Shown here piece after piece: positions 48,859 through 58,100 of a DNA stretch of 64,000 bases. The notes under the pieces were generated by a model. That model was not told the DNA's origin. It did not search any database and worked only from the letters and a program-made list of their open reading frames with translations. The translations under genes and the position numbers were made by a program. The stretch is from NCBI RefSeq assembly GCF_014204975.1, contig NZ_JACHMM010000001.1, forward strand, positions 6,820,037-6,884,036, in the 5' to 3' direction. Position 1 is the first letter of the stretch. Each line of letters starts with the position of its first letter. Source of the stretch: Jiangella mangrovi. Lineage in GTDB: Bacteria > Actinomycetota > Actinomycetes > Jiangellales > Jiangellaceae.

Positions 48859-49002
48859 GTGACTCGCGTCTTCGCCGGATTCCGTCCCCTGGCCCGGCTC
48901 CGCCGGTGGCTGCTCGGCCCGGAGCAGCCGAGCATGAGCCTGCGGCTGTCCGTGGGCCTCGTCGCCGTGCTCGCCCTGCTCGCGATGACGACCGCTCGCT
49001 AG
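48859..49002 (+). CDS. 47-residue membrane protein
   Basis: GTG 48859 with GGAGGGG seven bases upstream encodes a short protein beginning MTRVFAGFRPLARLRRWLLG. It has one C-terminal transmembrane helix (LSVGLVAVLALLAM) preceded by a basic region. No homologue recognised. Confidence 0.55.
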   Translation: MTRVFAGFRPLARLRRWLLGPEQPSMSLRLSVGLVAVLALLAMTTAR

Positions 49003-49745
49003 AGCTCACCCGCTCCGCCGGCCGACTGCGGTACGGCCGGCGACGCGGCCCGGCGAACAGGCCGACGAACCGGCCCGGCGCCGTGAGCGCGACCGTCGCC
49101 TACCCGGCTGTCACGACCGCGACCAGCGACGATACAGACGGCGCGGGCGCGGCCGGACCCGGCGGCGGGCGGGTGGCCGGCGCCGCTGCGGCGCCGCCGG
49201 CGATGAACGTGTGCTGGTGCATGGGACACCTCGAACCCGGGCGAACGGCTGCTTCCGGCGGGCCGGGGTGGACCGCCGGGTGCGCTCGCCCGCGGTGTCG
49301 CTGGTCGCGGCTCTCGGCCCTGCTCCGCGACGTCTCACACCACTGACGAGTGGACGGTACCGAGCCGGTCCCGCCTCACACAACTGTTACGTCCCGGTAA
49401 CTTGCGAAAGTCCCCCGTCGATCGGACGAAGTCACGCCGCGGACGGCGGCCCACTCGCGCGCGGGCGCGAAACCTGGTGTCGCGGCCCCCGTCACAGGCG
49501 ACACCAGGGCCTTTTCGGTCGTTCAGGATCTCGAACGCGGATGGTGCGAGACATATTCGGACCGGGCATTTGTCGACGAACGTGAAACTTTCCGTTGACG
49601 TGCATGCAAAAGCCCCTTTACTGTGCGGTCCCATGTACGGGTCGGTGTCGTTCAGCGGCCGTCGGGGGTTCGTGCTGCCCGGCGGTCTCTCACCGATCCC
49701 CGGTCTCCGGTGCAGGCGCCCCGGGACTCACGGAATGGAGACCTC
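49003..49745. other. 743-base stretch without a convincing gene
   Basis: Only low-complexity Ala/Gly/Arg frames are open. The downstream part contains the promoter-like sequence at 49595-49624. Confidence 0.5.
49595..49624 (+). promoter_or_regulatory. candidate promoter for the secreted redox cluster
   Basis: TTGACG (49595-49600), 18-base spacer, TACTGT (49619-49624). The spacer holds TGCATGCA. The predicted leader to the oxidase ATG is about 115 bases. Confidence 0.5.
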
Positions 49746-50804
49746 ATGGCTGACACCCCCGTTCGCCGCGGCCTGCTGGGCCACCTGACCCGTCGGTCGG
49801 TGCTGGCCGGCGCGGTCGCCGGCGCTGCGGCACTTCCCGCCGTCGCCGCCGGCTCCGGCGCGGCCCTCGCGGTACCGAACGCGGCACCGAGAGCGGCCGC
49901 CGTACCCGGGCTGCGCACCGCCCAGGCCACGGGCCAGACCAAGCGCGTCACGATCTACGCCGAGGCACTCCCGGGCGGCCAGTTCGGCTACGGCCTGGCA
50001 CCGGGCGAGGCGACCATCCCGGGCCCGCTGCTCGAGATCGTCGAGGGCGACACGCTGGAGATCGAGCTGGTCAACACCACGAGCCAGCGGCTCTCGATCC
50101 ACCCGCACGGTGTCGACTACGACGTCTTCTCCGACGGCGCCCCGTTCAACGACTCCTTCAACGAGCCCGGCGAGACCCGCACGTACGTGTGGCGCTCGCG
50201 CGAGCGCCGGTCGGGCGGCGGTCGCGGCTGGCTGCCGGGCACCGCGGGCTACTGGCACTACCACGACCACGCGCTGGGCGGCGACCACGGCACCCAAGGC
50301 CTGCAGAAGGGCCTCTACGGGGGCCTGATCGTGCGGCGCAAGGGCGACCTGCTGCCGGACAAGACGTTCGTCGTGGTCTTCAACGACATGACGATCAACA
50401 ACCTGGTGGCGCCGATGACGCCGATGTTCGACGCCGTCCTGGGCGAGCGGGTCGAGTGGCTGTGCATCGGCCACGGGAGCATGGAGCACACCTTCCACCT
50501 GCACGCCCACCGCTGGGCCGACAACCGGACGGGGTACCTCGACGGGCCGAACGACCTGACCCAGGCCATCGACAACAGGGACCTCAACCCCGGCAGCTCG
50601 TTCGGCTTCCAGGTGATCGCCGGCGACGGCGTCGGCCCCGGCGCCTGGATGTACCACTGCCACGTGCAGTTCCACTCCGACGGCGGCATGTCCGGCGTCT
50701 TCCTGGTCCGCAACGAGGACGGCAGCATCCCCGACCACGCACAGGAGGCCATCGACCGCTACCACGGAGGACACGGAGGACACGGGGGCCACTCAGGCCA
50801 CTGA
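49746..50804 (+). CDS. secreted two-domain multicopper oxidase (small laccase type)
   Basis: A 352-residue oxidase with a Tat signal (LTRRSVLAGAVAGAAALPAV). Two cupredoxin domains are present. Copper-ligand motifs are IHPHGVDYDV, GYWHYHDHALGG, the type-1/trinuclear motifs HTFHLHAHRW and MYHCHVQFHSDGGM with the HCH centre. The C-terminal tail is His/Gly-rich (GGHGGHGGHSGH). Small laccases trimerise and reduce O2 to water. It heads the secreted redox cluster and could be the terminal oxidase for its neighbours. Confidence 0.95.
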   Translation: MADTPVRRGLLGHLTRRSVLAGAVAGAAALPAVAAGSGAALAVPNAAPRAAAVPGLRTAQATGQTKRVTIYAEALPGGQFGYGLAPGEATIPGPLLEIVEGDTLEIELVNTTSQRLSIHPHGVDYDVFSDGAPFNDSFNEPGETRTYVWRSRERRSGGGRGWLPGTAGYWHYHDHALGGDHGTQGLQKGLYGGLIVRRKGDLLPDKTFVVVFNDMTINNLVAPMTPMFDAVLGERVEWLCIGHGSMEHTFHLHAHRWADNRTGYLDGPNDLTQAIDNRDLNPGSSFGFQVIAGDGVGPGAWMYHCHVQFHSDGGMSGVFLVRNEDGSIPDHAQEAIDRYHGGHGGHGGHSGH

Positions 50805-50903
50805 CGCCACGCGGGATAGGTCGCGCTACGCCCGCTCCACCACTGACACCCATCAGGGCCGAGAACGCACAGGCACGAGCGCACATCGATCGAAGGAGCA
50901 ACG

Positions 50904-53900
50904 ATGAGACGCAGCAGCCTCGTCCGTCCGGAGGGAGGGCCACCGGCGCGATCCGCACGGTGGCGCCGGACGTTCGTCCTGGCGAGTACAGCGGTTCTGG
51001 CGCTGAGTGTGACCGCGCTGCCCGCCCAGGGCCAGCCGGAGCCCGAACCGTCGCCGAGCGCCTCCAGCGCCCCGGCCGCGAAGTCCTCCGACACCGCCGA
51101 CTCCGCCAGCCCGGCCGCGCGGCAGGCGCTGGCCGCCGCGAAGGCCGCCACCAGCGCCGACGGTGACAAGGTGCTGGTCTTCCACGGCCCGGCCGACGAG
51201 CAGGACGACCCGGTCGCCGCCGCCGTCGCCGGTCTCGAGGAGCTGGGCGCCGAGAACGGCATCGGCGTCGACGTGACGACCGACCCGGCCAGCTTCTCCG
51301 CACAGACGCTGGCCGGCTACCGCGGCGTCGTCTTCCTGTCCGCGATGGGCACCGAGCTGTCGTCGTCGCAGGAGGACGCGCTCGAGGCCTTCATCGAGGA
51401 CGGCGGCGGCTTCCTCGGCATCGGCGACGCGTCCCGGGCGCAGGAGCGCTCGGAGTGGTTCACCGGCCTGATCGGCACCCGGCCGGTCGGCGCCCTCCCG
51501 GACTCGCTCGACGTCGCCGCCGTCAGCGCCACCGCGAACAACCCGCCCAACGAGGACGCGCCGAAGCTCGTCGACGGCAACGTCAACACCAAATGGCTGG
51601 GCTTCGTGCGCACGGCGCAGATCACGGTCCGGCTGAGCGAGCCGGCCGCGGTGAACCAGTACGCGCTGGCGTCGGCCAACGACTCCGCCGGCCGCGACCC
51701 GCAGGACTGGACCATCCAGGGCTCGAACGACGGCACCACCTGGGTCGACCTGGACCGGCGCACCAATGAGGACTTCCCGGACCGGTTCCAGGTCAAGGCC
51801 TACGAGTTCGCCAACACCACCGAGTACCTGCACTACCGCCTCGACATCACCCGCAACTCCGGCGACTCCATCACCCAGCTGGCCGAGTGGCAGCTGTTCG
51901 CCGGTGAGGTCATCGAGCCGGAGCCGGTGCAGCCGCAGGAGGCGACGGTCAGCATCGTCGACCGGCAGCACCCGGCCAACGACGGCCTGCCGCTGACGCT
52001 GACCCGCACCGACCGGTGGACCAACTGGGCCCCGAACCCCGTCGGCACCGTGCACACCGTCGCGCAGGTGCAGGAGCGCACCTACGAGCCCGGCGAGGGC
52101 GCCAACGGCGCGTTCCACCCGATCTCGTGGTGTCGTGACTACGACGGCGGCCGCTCGTTCTTCACCGGCATGGGCGGCACGGCCGAGAGCTGGGACGAGG
52201 CGGAGTTCCGCAGCCACCTCACTGGCGCTCTGCAGTGGACCACGGGCCTCGTCCGCGGCGACTGCCAGGCCACCATCGGCGCGAACTACGACGTCGAGCG
52301 GCTGTCCGCGGTGAACCAGCCAGGCCAGCTGGACCAGAACGGCGAGCCGCACGGCCTCGACGTCGCCTCCGACGGCACCGTCTTCTACATCGGCAAGGCG
52401 GCCTGCGCCACCGGCCCCGTCGTCCCCTGGGAGAACGCGAACGTCGGCCGCGGCTGCGGCACGATCCACCAGTGGGACCCGGAGACGGGTGACGTCAAGC
52501 TGCTGACCTCGCTCGACGTGTTCGGCAACCGCGGCAGTGGCGGCGAGCTCGTCAAGACCGAGGAGGGCCTGGTCGGCATCGCGCTCGACCCGTCCTTCGC
52601 CGAGAACGGCTGGATGTACGTCTACTGGATGCCGTACGAGTCGATCGACAAGGTCCGCCGCGTCGGCGACCGGACGATCTCGCGGTTCACCTACGACCAC
52701 GAGACCGCCGAGATCGACCTCGACAGCCGCGAGGACCTGCTGTCCTGGGAGACGCAGATCCACAGCTGCTGCCACGCGGGCGGCGGCATGGACTTCGACT
52801 CCGAGGGCAACCTGTACATCGGCGTCGGCGACAGCAACTCGTCGGGCGGCTCGAGCGGCTACTCCGGCAACAACTGGACCCAGGAGTTCGCCGGCATCTC
52901 GTTCCAGGACGCCCGCCGCACGTCGGGTAACACGAACGACCTGAACGGCAAGATCCTGCGGATCCACCCGGAGCCCGACGGCAGCTACACCATCCCGGAC
53001 GGGAACCTGTTCACCGGCCAGGAGGAGGGCGGCGGGAAGACCCGCGCCGAGATCTACGTCATGGGCGTGCGCAACATCTCGACCCTGTACGTGGACCCGG
53101 AGACGGACTACCTGCACGCCGCCTGGGTCGGCCCCGACGCCGGCGGCCCGAACGCGGACCTCGGCCCGGCCAAGTACGAGACGGCGACGATCATCACATC
53201 GGCGGGCAACCAGGGCTGGCCGTACTGCATGGGCAACCGGCAGCCGTACCGCGACCGCAGCAACACCGACGCGTCGGTGCTGACCGGCTGGTACGACTGC
53301 AAGGGCAACCTGCTGAACACCTCGCCGCGCAACACCGGCCTGGTCGACATCCCGGACGCCCGCAACAACATGATCTGGTACTCCCCGCAGGGCGGCGGCC
53401 CGACCTTCCCGGACCGCGCCGACGGCAGTGGCATCCCGACGTACGACAACGACGACGCCAGCTACGTGTTCCCGTACATGCGCAGCGGCGGCTGCCAGGC
53501 GATCATGACCGGCCCGACGTTCCGCGAGTCGCAGGTCGACACCAGCAGTGGCGTCTCGTGGCCGACGTACTGGGAGGGCAAGTGGATCATCGGTGACAAC
53601 TGCGGCTCGAGCAGCAGGGTCGCCGTCACCGTCGATCCGGAGGGCATCGAGGACCAGCTCCCGCCGCTGTTCGCGGAGAACCTGGCCTCGATCATCCCGC
53701 ACGGCGGCGCCACCGACCAGCTGCAGAGCTGGATGATGACGTCGCGGTTCGGCCCGGACGGCGCGCTCTACATGTCCGACTACAGCGGCGGCTTCTTCAG
53801 CCTCACGCCCAACCAGAAGCTGATCCGCGTCGTCTACAACGGCGGGCCGGCCACCCCGGCGGCCACGGCGACGGCGACCGCGGTCCAGAACAAGCCGCTC

Positions 53901-54992
53901 ACCATCGCCTTCACCGGTGACCGCTCCGGCGGCGTGTCCCACGCGTGGGACTTCGGCGACGGCGCGACCTCGGACGAGGCCAACCCGCGGCACACCTACG
54001 ACGCGGTGGGCACCTACACCGCGACGCTCACCGTCACGTACGCCGACGGCGAGACGATGACCACCGAGCTCGAGGTCGTCGTCGGGTGTGCGGTGCCGGA
54101 CGACCGCGGCACCGTGTTCCTGCGCGACACCGACACCGGCGTCACCAACGACGTCGTCGGCGAGGGCTGCACCATCAACGACCTCATCGACGACGAGAGC
54201 AGCTGGCCGAACCACGGCGACTTCGTCCGGCACGTCACGGACACCGCCAACGGGCTGGCTGCCGACGGTCTCATCACGGCTCGCGAGAAGGCCACGCTGA
54301 CGCGGCTCGCCGCGGCGTCGCCGATCGGCAAGCCCGGCGACAGCGGCTGGGACGCCATCTTCGACGGCACCGCGCAGTCTCTCGAGGGTTGGGAGCAGGC
54401 ACCGGGCGGCTTCTTCGAGCTGCAGGACGACGGCACGATCATCAGCCGCGGCGGGCTGGGCATGCTCTGGTACGCCGAGCAGGAGTTCGCCGACTACTCG
54501 GTGCGGCTGCAGTTCCGTGACGTCTCCCCCGGCACCACCCGTGCCAACAGCGGTCTGTTCGTCCGGTTCCCGAACCCGAACCAGCCGCTGGCGGAACGGC
54601 CGGAGTGCGGCCGGGTCGGGTCCGCGGCGAACTCGCCGGCCTGGGTCGCGATCTACTGCGGCCACGAGATCCAGATCTACGACGGCAGCACCGGGGAGCC
54701 GCAGAAGACCGGGTCGGTCTACAACTTCGACCCGATCGCGCTGCCCGGTTCCGGCGCCACTCCGAAGGGCGAGTGGAACGACTACGAGATCGTGGTCGAG
54801 GGCCAGCACTACACGATGATCCGCAACGGCGTGGTGATCAACGAGTTCGACAACGTGCCTGGCATCCAGTCGTCGCGCGCGGGTGACCCGCCGACCGACC
54901 TGCGCCAGTTCCTCAGCGGATACATCGGGTTGCAGAACCACGGCAACAACGACCTGATCGAGTTCCGCAACATTCGAGTCCGGGAGCTCTAG
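50904..54992 (+). CDS. secreted ThuA-discoidin-PQQ dehydrogenase-PKD-DUF1080 fusion
   Basis: A 1362-residue exported protein. Residues 1-45 include a signal peptide. A ThuA-like domain (85-180, KVLVFHGPADEQDDPVAAAV) is interrupted by an F5/8-type C discoidin domain (about 205-335) and resumes (VGTVHTVAQVQERTYEPGEG; HPISWCRDYDGGRSFFTGMG). A glucose/sorbosone dehydrogenase propeller spans 440-985, with the likely catalytic His624 in CCHAGGGMDFDSEGNLYIGV. A PKD domain (985-1060), a shared CTINDLID domain (1063-1137) and a DUF1080 3-keto-disaccharide-hydrolase-like domain (1146-1362) follow. It should bind, oxidise and cleave a sugar or glycoside outside the cell. Confidence 0.9.
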   Translation: MRRSSLVRPEGGPPARSARWRRTFVLASTAVLALSVTALPAQGQPEPEPSPSASSAPAAKSSDTADSASPAARQALAAAKAATSADGDKVLVFHGPADEQDDPVAAAVAGLEELGAENGIGVDVTTDPASFSAQTLAGYRGVVFLSAMGTELSSSQEDALEAFIEDGGGFLGIGDASRAQERSEWFTGLIGTRPVGALPDSLDVAAVSATANNPPNEDAPKLVDGNVNTKWLGFVRTAQITVRLSEPAAVNQYALASANDSAGRDPQDWTIQGSNDGTTWVDLDRRTNEDFPDRFQVKAYEFANTTEYLHYRLDITRNSGDSITQLAEWQLFAGEVIEPEPVQPQEATVSIVDRQHPANDGLPLTLTRTDRWTNWAPNPVGTVHTVAQVQERTYEPGEGANGAFHPISWCRDYDGGRSFFTGMGGTAESWDEAEFRSHLTGALQWTTGLVRGDCQATIGANYDVERLSAVNQPGQLDQNGEPHGLDVASDGTVFYIGKAACATGPVVPWENANVGRGCGTIHQWDPETGDVKLLTSLDVFGNRGSGGELVKTEEGLVGIALDPSFAENGWMYVYWMPYESIDKVRRVGDRTISRFTYDHETAEIDLDSREDLLSWETQIHSCCHAGGGMDFDSEGNLYIGVGDSNSSGGSSGYSGNNWTQEFAGISFQDARRTSGNTNDLNGKILRIHPEPDGSYTIPDGNLFTGQEEGGGKTRAEIYVMGVRNISTLYVDPETDYLHAAWVGPDAGGPNADLGPAKYETATIITSAGNQGWPYCMGNRQPYRDRSNTDASVLTGWYDCKGNLLNTSPRNTGLVDIPDARNNMIWYSPQGGGPTFPDRADGSGIPTYDNDDASYVFPYMRSGGCQAIMTGPTFRESQVDTSSGVSWPTYWEGKWIIGDNCGSSSRVAVTVDPEGIEDQLPPLFAENLASIIPHGGATDQLQSWMMTSRFGPDGALYMSDYSGGFFSLTPNQKLIRVVYNGGPATPAATATATAVQNKPLTIAFTGDRSGGVSHAWDFGDGATSDEANPRHTYDAVGTYTATLTVTYADGETMTTELEVVVGCAVPDDRGTVFLRDTDTGVTNDVVGEGCTINDLIDDESSWPNHGDFVRHVTDTANGLAADGLITAREKATLTRLAAASPIGKPGDSGWDAIFDGTAQSLEGWEQAPGGFFELQDDGTIISRGGLGMLWYAEQEFADYSVRLQFRDVSPGTTRANSGLFVRFPNPNQPLAERPECGRVGSAANSPAWVAIYCGHEIQIYDGSTGEPQKTGSVYNFDPIALPGSGATPKGEWNDYEIVVEGQHYTMIRNGVVINEFDNVPGIQSSRAGDPPTDLRQFLSGYIGLQNHGNNDLIEFRNIRVREL

Positions 54993-55012
54993 GTCCCCGG
55001 CGGCCGGTCGGC

Positions 55013-55041
55013 GCGGGCGCGACCCCAGTGGTCGCGCCCGC
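55013..55041. terminator. strong hairpin after the fusion gene
   Basis: GCGGGCGCGACC pairs perfectly with GGTCGCGCCCGC (12 bp) around a 5-nt loop. No T-run, as usual in high-GC actinobacteria. Confidence 0.7.
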
Positions 55042-55105
55042 TCCGGCGGGCCTCGGCCGCCGGGACGCTCGGCGTCTCGGATTCACGAAAGAGGTGCGGC
55101 ACTTC

Positions 55106-58100
55106 ATGCCCCAACGACTCCATCCCGCGGAGGGCCGGTCCGGCCGCCGACGAGTGACCCCCCAGGGCGTCGTCGTCGCGGTCCTGACCCTCGCCCTCAT
55201 GGCGGTCGGCCTGGTGCCGGCGGCGGCGGCCTTCCGTTCAGCTCCGTCTCCGGCCGCGTCACCGTCATCGGCGACGGCGGAGGCCGCAGCCGAGCAGACC
55301 CTGACCTGGACCGGCAACAACAGCGTGACGGCGTACGCGTCGGCCCCGACGACGGCGGTGGCCGGGGCGACGACGATCGTCTTCGAGAACAGCGTGGCCA
55401 CCGGCAACACCAGCGGCATGCCGCACACGCTGACGTTCGAGACCAGTGACCCGCAGTACAACTCCGACGTCGACGTCAACATCACGGCGAACCCGTTCGA
55501 CCCGAACGGCGGCCGCTACGAGGTCGACGTCGTCCTCACGCCCGGCGTCTACCGCTACTACTGCGCGTTCCCCGGGCACGGATCGATGACCGGCCTGCTG
55601 GTCGTCACCGGCGGCACCGAGGACACCACCCCGCCGGAGGTGTCCGCGCAGGTCACCGGCGACCAGAACGAGGACGGCGACTACATCGGGTCGGCCACCG
55701 TGGCCGTCACCGCGACGGACGCCGGCTCGGGCGTCGACACCATCGAGTACGAGATCGACGACCTCGGCTTCCAGCCCTACACCGCTCCCGTGGTGGTCGA
55801 CGAAATCGGCGACCACTCGGTGCAGTACCGGGCGACCGACAATGCCGGCAACACGTCCGAGGTCGGGTCGGTGCAGTTCACCGTCGCCGAACCGGACCCC
55901 GTCGACACGACGCCACCGGACATCTCGGCCGCGGTGGCCGGCGAGCAGGACGACGAGGGCAACTACGTCGGGTCGGCCACGGTCACCGTCACGGCGACCG
56001 ACGCGGAGTCCGGGGTCGCCTCCGTCGAGTACGCCCTGGACAGCGGCGCGTTCCAGCCGTACACGGCCCCGGTGGTCGTGACCGCGCTGGGGGCGCACAC
56101 GGTGCGATACCGGGCTACCGACAACCAGGGGAACGTCGCCCCGGTCGAGTCCGTGGCCTTCACCGTCGTCGAGCCGGAACCGGACGACACCACCCCGCCG
56201 GAGGTCTCCGCGGCCGTCGCGGGCGACCAGAACGAGGACGGCGAGTACGTCGGGTCGGCCACGGTGACCATCACCGCGTCGGACCCCGGCTCGGGCGTCC
56301 AGTCGATCGAGTACAGCCTCGACGGCGCCGCTTTCACCGCCTACACCGCACCCGTGGTCGTCACCGCAGCGGCCGATCACACGGTGCAGTACCGGGCGAC
56401 CGACAACGAGGGCAACGTCTCACCCGTCGAGGCCGTGCAGTTCACCGTCGTCGAGCCGGAGCCCGAGGACACCACACCGCCGGAGGTCTCCGCGGCCGTC
56501 GCGGGTGAGCAGGACGACGAGGGCAACTACATCGCCTCCGCCACCGTGACCATCACAGCGACCGACGCGGAGTCCGGCGTCGCCTCGATCACCTACGCCC
56601 TCGACGGCGGCGCCTTCCAGCCGTACACGGCCCCGGTGGTCGTGACCGCGCTGGGCGACCACACCGTGCAGTACCGGGCGACCGACAACGCCGGCAACCA
56701 GGCGCCGATCGAGTCGGTCAGCTTCACCGTCGTCGAGCCGGAGCCGGACGACACCACCCCGCCGGACATCTCGGCGGCCGTGACCGGTGACCAGAACGAG
56801 GACGGCGAGTACGTCGGCTCCGCGACGGTCACGGTGACGGCGACCGACGCCGGCTCCGGTGTGGCGTCGGTGGAGTACAACCTGAACGGCGCGGGCTTCA
56901 CCGCCTACACCGCGCCGCTCGTCGTGACGACGTTCGGCGAGCACACCGTGCAGTACCGGGCGACCGACAACGAGGGCAACGTCGCACCGGTCGAGGCCGT
57001 GCAGTTCACCGTCGTCGAGCCGGAACCCGACGACACGACGGCGCCGGACGTCTCGGCCGCCGTCACGGGCGACCAGAACGAGGACGGCGACTACGTCGGT
57101 TCGGCCACGGTGACGGTCACCGCGACCGACGCCGAGTCGGGCGTCGCGTCCGTCGCCTATGCGCTGGACGGCGGCTCGTTCCAGCCGTACACCGCTCCCG
57201 TGGTGGTGACGGCGCTCGGCGACCACACCGTGCAGTACCGGGCGACCGACAACGCCGGCAACACCTCGCCGGTCGAGTCCGTCACCTTCACCGTCGTCGA
57301 ACCGGAGCCGGACGACACCACCCCGCCGGACATCTCCGGCGCGGTCACCGGTGACCAGAACGAGGACGGCGAGTACGTCGGGTCGGCCACGGTCACCATC
57401 ACCGCGACCGACGCCGGGTCCGGGGTCGCGTCGGTGGAGTACAACCTCGACGGCGCCGGGTTCGTGGCCTACACGGCACCCGTCGTGGTGTCGGCGACCG
57501 GCGCGCACACGGTGCAGTTCCGGGCGACCGACAACGCCGGCAACGTGGCGCCGGTCGAGTCCGTCGCCTTCACCGTCGTCGAGCCGGAGCCGGACGACAC
57601 CACGCCGCCGGACGTCTCGGCGGCCGTGGCCGGTGACCAGAACGAGGACGGCGAGTACGTCTCGTCGGCGACGGTCACGGTAACGGCGTCGGACGCGGAG
57701 TCCGGCGTCGCCTCGATCGCCTACGCGCTCGACGGTGGCTCGTTCCAGCCCTACACGGCCCCCGTGGTCGTGACGGCGCTCGGCGACCACGTCGTCCAGT
57801 ACCGGGCGACCGACAACGCCGGCAACACGTCGCCGGTCGAGTCGGTGGCCTTCACCGTCGTCGAGCCGGAGCCCGACGACACGACCCCGCCGGACGTCTC
57901 GGCCGCGGTCACCGGTTCGCAGAACCCTGAGGGCGACTACGTCGGATCCGCGACGGTGACGGTGACGGCGTCCGACACCGGCTCCGGCGTGGCGTCGGTG
58001 GAGTACAACCTGGACGGCGCCGGGTTCGTGACCTACACCGCGCCCGTCGTGGTGTCGGCCGTCGGCGACCACGTCGTCCAGTACCGGGCGACCGACAACG

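Noticed and set aside
48684..49346. Plus-strand 220-residue frame
   Set aside because: Low-complexity text and overlap with the better-supported 47-residue gene at 48859.
50853..54941. 1362-residue minus-strand frame opposite the fusion gene
   Set aside because: It mirrors the plus-strand codons and lacks any domain; the plus-strand protein has six recognisable domains.
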